64,000 bases of DNA from Ligustrum vulgare (Eukaryota > Streptophyta > Magnoliopsida > Lamiales > Oleaceae), in NCBI GenBank assembly GCA_963555705.1, contig OY743169.1, forward strand, positions 441,501 through 505,500, written 5' to 3'. Within the stretch, counting starts at the first letter, position 1. Each line of letters starts with the position of its first letter. Positions 1-12,000 of this stretch are shown piece by piece. The translations under genes and the position numbers were made by a program. Under the pieces are notes generated by a model. That model had not been told where the DNA came from. It saw nothing but the letters and a program-made list of their open reading frames with translations, and did no database searches.

Positions 1-754
1 TATAGAGGAATTTGTTGTTTTGGATCACGACACGTGGCGGACTTTACACGTGTATTTACCCTAACTTTTGGAGAAGCGGATCTTACTTTTTGACAATAAT
101 CATTGCTACGTTTGGTAGGGGATGGGCGCCTGTCACTTTTTGATAAAGGCGGCGTCACATCTCTGACTCCATCCATTGTCCCATCATTCATCCGAGCTGT
201 TATTAAGGAGGCCCTCCGTCTAAACATAAAAAATCTCGGCTAGTTATAAACCAGTTCGGCTAAAGAAGTTCACGTGCTGTACCACCTCGACAATTGACCC
301 AAGAAGACATCTTAAGCTTTAGCCATGGGCCAAGGTCCATTGGGCCTCTATTGGACCTTCGCGGTGGATCACTGTACTCCTTTTTGGGCTTGGTCTCAAC
401 AGTGTACATGTGCTATTGCACGTAGACAAGTCAACCTCATGTATTCAAAATTCGTGCAAGCTTTACTTATCAAATCTATATTCATATCTCTCACTCACGT
501 CATATATTCAAGACAAAGCTTATATTCGAGATCAGACCCAAGTCAAGTTCAAGTTAAGTTAATTTAGATTATATGTATTTCCAGTAATCCAGTCCAGTCA
601 AGTTAATTCCATATATTCAAATCAAGTCAAATTCACATATTCTAGTCAAGATATTCTAGACTAATGTCAATGCATGTATTTTCAAGAAAACATGTCTTTT
701 AATGAGGCCTGTATTACAAATCAACTACTATCCCGAACAAGCACAAGTAGGGAA
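1..754. other. Unassigned AT-rich DNA, no gene seen
   Basis: No coding region, RNA gene or clear element is visible. From about 430 to 680 the sequence is rich in loose repeats of CAAGTCAA and AAGTTAA. The short open frames here show no family resemblance and no codon-like pattern. The first 300 bases contain a small inverted pair around 238-262 (TCGGCTAGTTATAAACCAGTTCGGC), which looks like LTR-type DNA, but I cannot assign it. Confidence 0.4.
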
Positions 755-3006
755 TGTAACCCCGAGTTCAAGCGTGAAGTTTATTCCACGAGTTCTTTTA
801 CAAGCATGGTTTCTATACCACGAGTTTCAAGCAGGGAGTCGAGATCCCTGAAATTCATTAACAAGCGTAACCATATCGTGATCCAATTACTGGATTTCAT
901 GGCCCGTATATCAAGACAAGTGGGATTAAGTGACTGTAATATCAAGAAATTCCTTTCTATGCAATGCATAAGGAAAAACATGAAAATCCTTTTAATGCAA
1001 TGTGTAATGAAAGCATGTCACGAAGTATTATTTAAGATCACTTAGCCATTGCACAAGTCAAGTCAATCCACGTGAAGCCACGTGAAGACAATTCCGCATA
1101 TTCATGGATCGTACATAAACAAGTAAATTCCAGATTGAAGTAATATTCAAGTTACTTCAATTTCATCTTCTCAAGTCAAGTCAAATGGATATAATCATGT
1201 GTTGTGTCTTTTATCAAGGGGATGATGTATTATTATTTATCAAGACTAGATTATTAATAAGTCTAAGACCACATAAACAAGAGCAATGATTACTTTAAAC
1301 ATTCAATAATATTGGTTTAGTATCTCATGTATCGATACATATCGATATGTATCGATACATAAGATAATAGAAACTTTTCATGATTTCAATGTATTAATAC
1401 AAAAGGTTAATGTTTTACAAGCAGATGACAAGTGAACTGTTAAAGTCAACTTATCATTGTAATACAAATTAAACAAGAACAAAGATCATTCAAGAAATCT
1501 AAGTAATATGATGATAAACTTTGATTATCTCTTTTCTATTAAATAATCCATTCTTTTATTGTAACCAAGCGATTGACGCTAAGATAAGATTAACAACATG
1601 AAGATTTAAATATGAAATACTTATGGTGAGATCATACCAAACTCATATCAAGTAAAACATATCCCTATAACAAGATCATATACTTTATATATTTAATGTA
1701 CAACAAGTTAACAATTAAACATATTTCACTCACCTTAGTCCATAAATGTCTAAAACAAGGTTCTGTACTTTTTACTTTCTGATATATCGATACTTCGAGA
1801 ACATATATCGATACATGCAGTCGGTTCAGCACTGCCATTTCTGGTTTCTAGGATTTCTTCAAGATTTACACTATCTATTCGAACAAAACGTTATTCAAGA
1901 ACATGTTATTGCATTTAACAAGTCTTGATTCGAATATCATTTAGGATATCAAGATCATGTTATTGAATTAACATGTCTTAATCCTAATTTATTCAAACAT
2001 AATCTCAACTCTAGGATTTTGGGAGAAAATAACTATTCTTTTGATCGAGTAGAATTTCATTTAGGATATCAAAAATGTGTTATTAAGTTAACAAGTATTG
2101 ATCCTAAAAATACTCAAACATAATTTTAACTTTAAAATTCTATAATTTTTGGAGGGATAGAAACATTATTTCTCTTAATATTTTCATGTCTTTGGTGTAT
2201 GATGTCCTTCCATTTGATGCCTATTTATAGAAGAAATTGAGCACAACAATCGAAATGGGTAAGCCGATAACCTGTATGCATGGGATTTTCTTAAGGATTA
2301 ACTGATGAGTACGTCGGGTAGTTAGCTGCCAGTTCCAAGTGAGCTTCACGTAAGCGTAGGTGCTATACGGGCCCACTGTGGCAAGGTGATCAATTACTCC
2401 CACCTGGAGGCTTGCAGCAGATAGATGCCCCCCTAAGATTAGGTAGCCAGACTTTCTCCCCAGCTTGGATCAGGGATAGATTGATGATTTTGCGTTGTAG
2501 CTGAATGACTAATGAAGTGAATTGCGGCCGTGACATTAAAAAAATAAAAAATAAACACTTCATGCTTGAAAATTGGAGAAAATTGTAGTTTCGTGGGTAA
2601 TGTTTGAGCATTGATTCGAGGTACCAAAAGGATTCTAAATCTCGGTTTCTTGGTACCATTTCAAATTGCTCACGAAGTACTTTCATACCCAATTTACGGC
2701 GCAAGAAACAGATAACCGAGGAGAAAGTTATGGTCTCCCGAAGTTGGTCATTAAAAACTGTTTCCGAGTTACCATTTTTACCTTCTTAACTTTAAAAATT
2801 CACCGAGAGCTATCCATTGATTGGAATAACAAACCGTTTTCATATTCTTGAAGTTTACTTTGAGAACTTGTCTGTACATATATGACATATGATCAAATGA
2901 GGTCAGGAGTACTAGGAAAAGTCTCAAAAAAAGGGACACTTAAATTATAAATTATAAAACACTTTTATTACATCATAAAGGACGTCAAAATTTTCGGATC
3001 GTTACA
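755..3006 (-). repeat. Probable LTR of gypsy family B, copy 1
   Basis: The right edge is firm. Read on the minus strand it starts TGTAACGATCCGAAAATTTT followed by GACGTCC, matching the starts of two other LTRs in the window (at 14510 and 40727), and it interrupts Athila integrase coding sequence directly at 3007. The left edge at 755 (TGTAACCCCGAG) is inferred: it resembles the 3' LTR end at 4522 and gives 2252 bp, close to the about 2255 bp of the complete family-B LTR at 4522-14510. However, the 5-bp flanks GGGAA and GCCTT do not match, so either the left edge is wrong, the copy is rearranged, or it is one LTR of a longer element. No coding sequence is seen inside. Confidence 0.55.
1321..1366. 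repeat. 46-bp near-perfect palindrome built from ATCGAT units
   Basis: Bases 1327-1360 are a perfect 34-bp palindrome made of three overlapping units, GTATCGATAC, ATATCGATAT and GTATCGATAC. One mismatched pair (1326/1361) and five more matched pairs extend it to 1321-1366. Further ATCGATAC units lie at about 1786 and 1808. It sits inside the probable family-B LTR. Function unknown. Confidence 0.9.
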
Positions 3007-3563
3007 GCCTTGGTCCGATATTTATAAATCATTGCATTCTCGTAAGCCTCATTTCTAATCTCATCCAGTTCTTGCAGTTGGAGCTTCCTATGATCTCCCC
3101 CTGTTTCCCAATCCATATTACATTGCTTGATGGCCCAGTAGGCTTTATGCGCTAGTTCTACAAGTAGATGGCACTACATTGCTTGATGGCCCAGTAGGCT
3201 TTATGCTCTAGTTCTACAGGTAGGTGGCACGACTTTCCTAACACCAATTGGTATGAAGACATCCCAATTTGTATTTTGTAAGTTGTTCTGTAGGCCCACA
3301 AAACATCGTCTAGTCTAATGCTCCAATCCTTTCGGTCTAACCGGACTATTTTCTCGAGTATAAACTTTACCTCTCTGTTAAAGATTTCTGTCTGCCCACT
3401 GGTTTGAGAGTGATATGTAGTGGATAACGGGTGCAACACTCCATATTTCTTCAATAATGCCTCAACAGTTCAGTTGCAAAAATGTGTCCCCATGTCACTG
3501 ATCATTGCTCGGGGTATTCCGAACCTGCTGAAAATATTATGCCTTATTCTCTTTGCTGTTTTG
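3007..3563 (-). pseudogene. Athila integrase, C-terminal core part (broken)
   Basis: The minus-strand translation gives the Ty3/gypsy integrase core: NIFSRFGIPRAMISDMGTHF, then after a stop codon [23 protein letters not shown] with the usual Asn after it, and [12 protein letters not shown]. It continues to about 3007 with RKLQLQELDEIRNEAYENA, as in Athila-lineage integrases. Integrase would join element cDNA to host DNA. This copy is dead: an in-frame stop follows HFCN, a 57-bp tandem duplication disturbs 3119-3233, a TIR element cuts it at 3564, and a family-B LTR cuts it at 3006. The upstream core continues at 4397-4521 and 14511-14872. Confidence 0.9.
3119..3233 (-). repeat. 57-bp tandem duplication inside integrase
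   Basis: The segment starting ACATTGCTTGATGGCCCAGT occurs twice head to tail, at about 3119-3175 and 3176-3233, with a few base differences. It duplicates integrase residues of the type [13 protein letters not shown]. It arose after the element decayed, or contributed to its death. Confidence 0.85.
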
Positions 3564-4396
3564 AGGTCGTTTTCTGTTTTTATTTTCAAAAACGCTAAAA
3601 ACGCGTTCTCTTTACCATTTTCGAAAACGCATTTTGGAAAACAAAAAAAAAATTGTACACAAAACGCAAAATGTTCAAAACCTCGTTTTGGGCGTTTTTT
3701 GTCTATTTCAACAAAAAATGTCCAAAACGCGTTTTGAGAAAAAAAATTTAAAAAAAAAAATTATCTTAACTTGGAACTAAGCTTAATATAATTTTTTTAT
3801 TTTTTTTTTATTTTTTATTATTTTTTTATAATTATCTTAGTTTGGAACTAAGCCTTAATAAAGATTATTTATTTTTATTTATTTTTTGCAGAATTATCCT
3901 AACTTGGAACTAAGCTTAAATAAAGTTTTATTGAATTCAATATCAACATTAAAAAAAAATTAAGTGAGAATTCTTGTTGTTATATTTCAAAAAATGCCTT
4001 GATAAATGGACTCTGGTAATTTTGAAATAACTTGCATTTTCTGAATTTTAATAGAACTAGAACTTTCTCAAATTCCGAACATGACCAAGCTGTGTTAATA
4101 TAAACTCTTAATGCTCACATTAGTGTGTTGCATATAACCATGTTTTCAGTGTATTGTGAAAGGAAATTTGAGTTTGAATCAGTAGTATTCTGCAAGCAAA
4201 TTAATTAAAAATAGTTTAAGTAGTATTCTGCAAAATTTCAAACAAAACGTGTTTTCCAGCTTTTCATTTTCAAAAACAGTTTTCAGATATGACAAACCAA
4301 ACGCGTTTTCAGCAAATTTGAAAATAAAAATGAAAACATAAAACACAACATTTTCGAAAATAAAAATACAAAATAAAATACAAACAGAACGTCACC
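3564..4396. mobile_element. Non-autonomous TIR element, about 833 bp
   Basis: This segment separates two integrase pieces that are contiguous in related proteins, so it is an insertion. Its ends are imperfect inverted repeats: the left reads AGGTCGTTTTCTGTTTTTAT, and the right read in reverse complement is AGGTGACGTTCTGTTTGTAT. Inside each end are repeats of AAAACGCGTTTT-like sequence. Flanks are weakly similar (GTTTT shared), consistent with an old 8-9 bp target duplication. There is no transposase. The terminal sequence resembles the element at 31246-32473, so they are probably one family. A Mutator-like or hAT origin cannot be decided by eye. Confidence 0.7.
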
Positions 4397-4521
4397 TTAG
4401 TTTTTACAAATTCTGCAACAATTTTAGCATCATTAGTTCGGGTGGCATTTGCCTCCACCCATTTGGAAACATAATCCACTACTAGAAGAAAGTAATTACA
4501 ACCAAAAGATGGGAGAAAGGT
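4397..4521 (-). pseudogene. Athila integrase, central core fragment
   Basis: The minus strand encodes LPSFGCNYFLLVVDYVSKWV followed by EANATRTNDAKIVAEFVKT, the first catalytic stretch of an Athila integrase, including the Asp of VDYVSKW. It is bounded on one side by the TIR element ending at 4396 and on the other by the solo LTR starting at 4522. The upstream residues (GIDFMGP) lie at about 14516-14540, beyond the LTR. A one-base deletion next to the insertion breaks the frame. Confidence 0.9.
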
Positions 4522-7500
4522 TGTAAAGCCCCGAAATTTCAAGCATTTTAAAAAATAATAATGCTCTGATACCAATCTTATGACTCCCCAAAACCCATCA
4601 TTTAATAAGAATTATTAAGTTAAAAATTAAAATTTTGACTCTTAGAACCTCAGGTGTTGACATACACGTCAACACAAAACTGACTGGGGCTGCACAGTTG
4701 AGTTGGTGTCAACACCAACACTATTTCCGAGATAAAATAGTTTGGTATTGAAATCGAGGGTTTCGGTGCCGACACGTAATGATCCAACCAACGTCTTTCC
4801 TTGAAACAATGCGTTAAAAGTATACTTGACAAAAACATAAAATCGACACATATGTATAGATTCTTAAAAATCTCTTACAACCGAATTTTAGGAAAATGTT
4901 ACAAAATTACCCCAAACTTCTTCTTCCCTATTTTAAAACAAAAACTAACCCTTGACTTCAAACTTCTTTTTCAGGGAAATCATCAGACTATTCCATAGAA
5001 GTTCACATAGAAGTACGAACACAAAAACTGAGAGAGAGCAGGGAAGTCGCGATACGTCTGTCACGTATAGGACTTTGTCACATACATATAATACTGTTCA
5101 TCGATCGACAAAATCCACTCCCGAGAGATAACTTCCAAGCGATCAAAGGTGTAACATCTACAATTTTGAAAACATGAAATACATGAATTGATAATTCAAT
5201 GAGTAATTCGATACACATGCAAGTTTTTCAAAAATTCATGATTTCAGGGCCCGATTATAAATTATCTCCTCTACCCCAAAGCGCTTAATATATATACCAC
5301 ACGGATATCGATAAATGGCCATAATCATAAACATGTTACTCGGGATCCCATATCCCTTAGGGCTTCCACATCCCTGTCATCTTTCCCCCTATTCGACTCC
5401 AATAGGGTTACTAGATCTCCATGTCGTTCGTCGGAACCTTGGAGTCGCAAGGTCCTCACGACACACATCGATATCCAACAATAAACATTTGATTACCGAG
5501 GGGGCTATAGTTCAAATCTATAATCATTACTTGAAAATACTCCTTTTGTGAATTATATCACATTCAATATCATCATTGTAGCGACCAAGAATTTTTACGC
5601 AATTAATAATTATTTTAATATTTAGAAAATCGTGTCGCTGCTATCTCACCATTATATTGAAGTTAACGCCGCGACAGATTCGTCTAGCCAAGTCAAGATA
5701 TGTAAAGTTCGTTCGATTTTAAATTAAATGTCTGAATCTCTAAAATTATATTATTTTAATTTTTATTCCAAAGTATTTTTTTTAAAATCATTTTAAATTC
5801 CAAATTCAGTAAAAATATCTCAATGCATTATTAAATTATTTTTAAGTCCAAAGTACATAATTCAATTTTATCTCAAAATTTATTTATTCTTAAATTTATT
5901 TTTCAGTCCAAAATATATCTGTTTTAAATACGTTTACTAATCAAAATTATACCTAATTTATCCTATTTAACCTAAACTTAATTTCATCCCCACGTTTTTC
6001 CATCTTTACACCAATTATTCCACATAATTATTCCAACACCCCAAACCTTCCATGTGCAACTCCACCTTTACAGCTCCATTAAGCATCTTCTTTTCTTTCT
6101 CTTCCCCTTTAAAGATATGCTGCATCAAATCCTGGCCAACCTCACCACACGGCACCAACCAGCATCACCAGCCATCCACTTCCACCTTCATCCCCAATAC
6201 CACCACTGCCGGAACCATTGTTTCATCAGTCACCAACCAACCATTTAAGCCACAGACGCCATCACTGTTTTATCACTATCAAACCAACCTCACTGCAACA
6301 CTGGATTTATCAACCATCAATGCCAATTTCAACCACCATCATATACATCAATCTGAAACCAAATTAGCAAATCAACTATCACCACCATCATCAGATTTCC
6401 TCAAACCAATTGTCTGCAACCACAATTCAACCACACCACCTAAACCATAATTTCTACCAAAAAACCAATCACCACTACCGAATCAATACAGAACCACAAG
6501 CTGCACCCAAGATTCGTTGCAGCCCCAAATCAACACCCAATGCCATCACTACCTTCTTCACCATCAGCCACACCAACTGTCAAGACCTCAAATCATCACC
6601 ACCGCTACTGCCTAGCTCTAAGTCCGCGCACCACCGTAACCACCTCCACTGTCTTCTCATAATCCACATAAATCAGCCGCTTAAAACAAACCAAAAAACC
6701 CATAATAAGCTAAGCCCAAAACTTACCTCGACTGCCGCACTGTTCACCGCTAATATCGTCGGAAGTCACAACTTCGATCTCGATTTCCAGCTTTGATTTA
6801 ACCATCAATCTCGCACCCAATCAGCCCAGAACCTTACCCAATCTCGAACCCTCTCTGGTCTAATTTCTGCAGGTTGTATCGCCGGTTCTTCGCACGCCGT
6901 CACCCTTCTCTGTCTCTCTCATCCCTCTCTCTTTACTTCTCTGAATTGATATGAATGAGAGAGAGAGAGAGAGTAAAATCTGATAATTTAACAACTTTCC
7001 AGAATTTTCACATCAGTCCCTATAGTTTTAAAGTCTTTCAAATCAGTCCCCAAGTTTTAAAATGATATTTCAGCCATAAATTTCAAAAGTTATTATTTTA
7101 ACCCCTAAGTATCAAACCCATTTTATTTCAGTCCCTGCTGATTTAATTTATTTGATTTTAAGCTCAAATTTTAAAAGATTTACATTTTAGTCCCCAAGTG
7201 TTTAAAAGCAATCATTTAAGCCTCCATATTTTAAAGACTTTTGATTTGGTCCATATTGATGATATATATATACTAGTAGTATCACCCGTGCGATGCACGG
7301 TATTAGATATATATACAAAATATTTGAAGTAAAAATGTAAAATGTAAAAAACTAAACTTGTAAAGAAAAAGCTAAATTCTAAAATACGAAATATTCCTCA
7401 TAAATCTGTATATATTTATGAAGTACAAATTAAAAAGGACAAATTATTTCAAATCCATAAAACCCATAAATCAAAACTAATGTCTATTAACTTTCACTAT

Positions 7501-8319
7501 CTAAATGTATCTCTCCGGTGGATTCTCTTGCAATCAATGGATTCAAAGACGCAATGCTTTCCAAATGCATCATCACATTTACCATAAAAATAGGATCGTT
7601 TCAATAAAAATAGGTCTTAAACTAAACAATTGAAGATATGCATTCACTTCTTCAACCTAAACCATTTTCTTGCTCTAATGTCACCATTATAGTACCCATC
7701 AGTCCATCATATTTCAATACACTAATAAATTACATTCACATCTTAATAAGTCATAGCCAACAAAAAACTGCACAATATACAAAAGATTCTCTACTATTAA
7801 ACTAAATTGGATCGTATTAAATCATCGTCAAAAAGTTCAAGTTAAGTCCCAATCTACCCCAACATAGCAAAACTTTACTCATCATATAGATTAGAAGATG
7901 AAAATCCAAAACAAAAAAAAAAAAAAAAAAAAAACAATGTTATTGCAATATATTAGCCCAAATTGGAAGCATGGTTATGCATACATCATATACAAATGTC
8001 AATAAAAACCAAGCAACTAATGTCATGAAACTAATTCAGCGTAGAAATAAATTAAAGAAAACCCAATAAGTAACCTAAATATAAAAAAAAATTAATGTTG
8101 AATCCATAGAATATCAAAATACACCAATCCTTAAATAATTTCTACAAATATATAAAAAATACCATTGAAAGCAAGTTAGTAAGTGGTGCCATGGAACTGC
8201 CATACTAAAAACTGAAAAGAAGTCGGGGAAACTGGTAAATGGTAAAAGATCTGTAAATACTTAAAATAAAAATTCACAAAGAACAGAAGAAAATGTGTAT
8301 GAAATCCCAAACAATGTAC

Positions 8320-9440
8320 CTGCTTCTGTTGGAAGAAGGAAGCTAGCAATCTGAAATTTTTCAAAATTGAAAGTGCAATATCAGTCTTTGAAAAATGTAC
8401 ACGGTTTCATATGCACACAATTTCAGAGGCAGTGATGATAGATCAGCTGTGTATTTTCTAAAGATCTTTACATTCGTGGGTCCCACTATTTACTACTTTA
8501 GGCAGGATTTGAGCGGGAACTGCTCTTCAGCTATTCTCCTTTAAGAGATTAATAAGATAAGATTAGATTAGTACAAATAGAAAGCAGACGAACTCAGTTT
8601 TAGTTTTCTTCTGATATCTCTTCCTTATTGGTTTTCCTAGTAGCACTCTTCTTTTCCTTCCTTCAAGATAACTAATTTCTATCCTCACAATATCCTTCTT
8701 CATAAGCCCCAAAAAAGAAAACCAATAAAGTTCAAAATTACTTAAAAGGCTCATATTTATCTACCTCGAAGGAGGAACCAATATTTCCAAGTTTTCCTGA
8801 AGAAATGATCCCATCAGATTCTTTGCCAAAGAAATTTATACTGTGTCAGAAATACATATATGGTTATAGTGGGTACATCCTTTCCAGTAATCCTAATAAA
8901 AAAATATTAAAATGACGGTAAGACAGTAAATAACTTTTATTTCTAATTCTTCAGATTTCCTCTCCTTTGCCATCTTAACAACATCTTGTATAAGAGCATG
9001 TAAACTCTGTAATTGAAATGAGATTTCAATAAATGTAGAAACTGAAAGAATATTGCCACTAATATAGGACTTCATATCAGTCATTATTAGTAGAACATAA
9101 AGATTCATTGTCGGATAAATGTATATGGGTCAGAAACCACTTTAATGTAATATGTTAAGAAACTATGTGAAATTAAAATCTTCCAGATTTCATTGATAAC
9201 AGAATAAAGTTAGTATTGAAATTGAAAGATACAATAAATTAGAAAACTGGAAGCAACTTGATTTGTGAAACCATGCAGCTGATCTTTCCGTCAAGCAGAA
9301 TTTAGTTACTTGAGTAATCTGATAAAGTACCTTTAAAACTTGCAATGCTGATAATGCCTGACCTTGAAGTTGATCAACAACCGCAGGAACCAAAACCTTT
9401 CCTGGAAGCGATTACAGGGCTGCAGAGACGACGGATGGAG
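8320..9440 (-). pseudogene. Captured multi-exon fragment of unknown gene (Helitron)
   Basis: Four exon-like pieces in order on the minus strand have splice signals. The first (about 9440-9331) reads PAVVDQLQGQALSALQ and ends at a donor GTACTT. The second (9006-8935, exactly 72 bp) reads SLHALIQDVVKMAKERK, preceded by TTACAG and followed by GTTATT. The third (8842-8765, 78 bp) reads SLAKNLMGSFLQENLEILV, then GTAGAT. The fourth (8350-8320) reads IASFLLPTEA, then GTACAT. Consistent order, strand and splice sites argue for pieces of one spliced host gene of helical-repeat character. I cannot name it. Confidence 0.5.
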
Positions 9441-10121
9441 CTGAAGTGAAACTTTCCAGGATTTGTAGAGTAAAAAAATCCACTACTAAGAGCAATCTCT
9501 TCCAGACATTTGTTTAATTTTTATAACAGAAAATATGATAGTTCCTCTTGCAGTTTTTATTTTTTTTTTAGAATTCTTGCAGTTAATATTTATTGAATTT
9601 TTATAATATACAAACTCAGTAAACATAAATTTTCGTGCAGTTGACACTCATAGTTAAATAATTTTCAGTTATTAGTGATTCAAATCTTATGCATCATTAT
9701 TCTTATATTAGAAGATTTATGCAGATCGTCTACAATGCCAATATACTTGCAAAAGTAGTGAAGGAGAAGAAAAGTAAACAAAATTTGCTTGAACAATCAA
9801 GCGCAAATACTCATTATCTTTTCATTCTCCTAAATTCCCAAAACTCAAAAGCAAGAAAACAAAGAAAAAAAGCTTTTACGCAAAGGTAGAAGAGTTACCT
9901 AAAAAATCTGAATTTGGAACTCCCATAACTCATTGGTTGAAGCAAAGGTAGAGAAATTGTCTGAGGAGAGATTGGTTGAATCACCCATCAAAGAGGAACT
10001 TGCAGCATCACCAAAGAAAAAGGAAGAGCACCTAATGCATTATTTATTTGGCTTCTGTTAAAAAGGAAGAGCATCACCAAATAATTTTTTTGACATTAAT
10101 CTAGTCTATGGGCTACAGCAC

Positions 10122-10231
10122 CTGCTTAAAAAATTGTCGAAGCCTACATCTCCTGAATTTTGTGTGAGTTGTGTTCCCATTTCAATATCTCCACTCCTAG
10201 AAGCTTGATCCCGTAGTATGTCAAACGAATC
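10122..10231 (-). pseudogene. Captured syntaxin-like exon (SYP13x type) (Helitron)
   Basis: A 110-bp exon sits between acceptor TTTTCAG and donor GTGCTG. It reads DSFDILRDQASRSGDIEMGT then QLTQNSGDVGFDNFLSR. The order DSF...RDQASR.GDIEMG is that of the N-terminal region of plant plasma-membrane syntaxins of the SYP131/132 group, which are SNAREs of secretory vesicle fusion. The first exon (MNDLL-type start) and all later exons are absent, so it is a gene fragment. The assignment rests on memory of the family pattern and should be searched. Confidence 0.55.
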
Positions 10232-10317
10232 CTGAAAACACACACATAAAATATAAGAAATAACTAAGACCTAATATAGTAGTGTATTCTATGCCAACTA
10301 ATATGCACAGTAAAAAG

Positions 10318-11072
10318 CATATATTTCAACCTTATCCAAAAGTTGGATAAGTTACGAATAACATGGGCCACACAAATGCAATATATACATATTACATAGA
10401 CATGAATGAGAAAAAAAGGCATGTATTCAACCTATATCAAGTTCCAACATTCATCAAATAAAAAGAAAGCATATATTTCAACCTTATCCAAAAGTTGGAT
10501 AAGTTACGAATAACATGGGCCACACAAATGCAATATATACATGTTACATAGACATGAATGAGAAAAAAAGGCATGTATTCAACCTATATCAAGTTCCAAC
10601 ATTCATCAAATAAAAAGAAAGCATATATTTCAACCTTATCCAAAAGTTGGATAAGTTACGAATAACATGGGCCACACAAATGCAATATATACATGTTACA
10701 TAGACATGAATGAGAAAAAAAGGCATGTATTCAACCTATATCAAGTTCAAACATTCATCAAATAAAAAGAAAGCATATATTTCAACCTTATCCAAAAGTT
10801 GGATAAGTTACGAATAACATGGGCCACACAATTGCAATATATACATGTTACATAGACATGAATGAGAAAAAAAGGCATGTATTCAACCTATATCAAGTTC
10901 CAACATTCATCAAATAAAAAGAAAGCATATATTTCAACCTTATCCAAAAGTTGGATAAGTTACGAATAACATGGGCCACACAAATGCAATATATACATGT
11001 TACATAGACATGAATGAGAAAAAAAGGCATGTATTCAACCTATATCAAGTTCCGACATTCATCAAATAAAAA
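10318..11072. repeat. Five-copy 152-bp minisatellite in the Helitron
   Basis: Units start with GCATATATTTCAACC at 10318, 10469, 10621, 10773 and 10925, so the period is 151-152 bp, and copies differ at only a few bases. Each unit contains the perfect inverted repeat CTTATCCAA-AAG-TTGGATAAG, able to form a nine-base-pair stem with a three-base loop. Near identity points to recent amplification. Helitrons often carry such internal minisatellites. Confidence 0.95.
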
Positions 11073-11674
11073 GTTAATGTCAGTACAAATAGCACATGAT
11101 ATTTCAACATTTCTTTTTGTTTCAAAGAATGCCATGAATAAACAAAGCATTAATCTCAATAAATTTGGCATTGATTAGAAGAACACAAAAAATTGGCATT
11201 GATTCTCACAAGAAATATCACAAAAAATAACATCCCTAATATTTAATCATGTGAAAGACCTAAAGGATGTTCATAGCAAGCTCAGAATTCAAGCATTATA
11301 GGACTACATGAGACAGAAAAAAAAGGTCCAGCTTTTGCAACCCAAAATACTGAGCTCAATCAGCTCAATCCACAGTAGCATCTTGTATCACAAGCCAATC
11401 AAATCTGATCAAATTTCATTTAACCTAAACTAACTTTACTTATCTAGCTACTTCTCAACTATATTCTCAAGTTCTAATTAAAAAAATGAAAATATTTCAA
11501 AAGCTTGAATCAAATCCATAATAACCATAACAATGAATAACATGAGGTCATCAATCAAATGGGGAAACAACAACAGAATAAGAGCGAGCCAATAATAACA
11601 AAAGCACAAATGCCAAAATGAATTCTGCAGCAGAAATGGAAAAGAAAATAGAGGAAAAAATATTGAAAACTTAC

Positions 11675-11773
11675 GATCTTCATCTGCTTCATCGATCATG
11701 TCTTGAATCTCTCTCAGTAAAACTTTCACCTAACTCCTACTGCACGCTTAATGTCTGCAGCAGAAATCTTCCC
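11675..11773 (-). pseudogene. Captured EF-hand exon, centrin or calmodulin-like (Helitron)
   Basis: This 99-bp piece is bounded by an acceptor (TGCAG) and a donor (GTAAGT). Translation gives KISAADIKRA and, after small frame breaks, ELGESFTER and IQDMIDEADEDR. The pattern KIS..DIKR..ELGE..T..EIQDMIDEAD is the inter-EF-hand linker and helix of centrin or calmodulin-like proteins, which bind calcium. The calcium loop would begin at the terminal DEDR, where the exon stops. It lacks at least one base and cannot encode a working protein. Origin from a host centrin or CML gene is inferred. Confidence 0.6.
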
Positions 11774-11846
11774 CTGCACTCAGATGACGAAGAGAAAGTT
11801 ACCAACAAAAAGAGGAAATAGAATACAAATAATACCAATAACTCAC

Positions 11847-12000
11847 ACCTAACTCCTGATTTTTTTCCTGAACGACAGTGAGAAGTGCTTTGGTATAGCG
11901 GATGAAATTTGAATAGTCAACAGCTTCGATCAATTTCTTTAGTTCCAACCCCTTCGTTGCTCGATTCGCTCGACGATCCCACCAGATTTTGATGCTCCAA
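11847..12000 (-). pseudogene. Captured exon fragment of unknown gene (Helitron)
   Basis: The minus strand has an open stretch LELKKLIEAVDYSNFIRYTK continuing ALLTVVQEKNQELG, ending at a plausible splice donor (AGGT then GTGAGT). Upstream (12005-12070) is a GA-rich leader like a 5' UTR. I do not recognise the family. The helical, charged composition suggests a real protein exon rather than chance. It is the first of a series of same-strand exons within the Helitron. Confidence 0.45.

Noticed and set aside
674..1045. 123-codon frame with an overlapping minus-strand frame of 66 codons
   Set aside because: No recognisable motif, poor context, partly inside a probable LTR.
755..3006. Solo LTR with both ends defined
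   Set aside because: Length fits, but the flanks GGGAA and GCCTT do not match, so it is reported only as a probable LTR.
4563..4574. GCTCTGATACCA looks like a primer binding site on the minus strand
   Set aside because: It lies 40 bp inside a solo LTR whose ends and target duplication are clear, and no internal region follows. It may be a coincidence or a relic of LTR formation.
6052..6796. Two frames of 128-132 codons rich in His, Thr, Ser and Pro
   Set aside because: Inside a C/A-rich LTR block, not conserved in detail in the second LTR copy.
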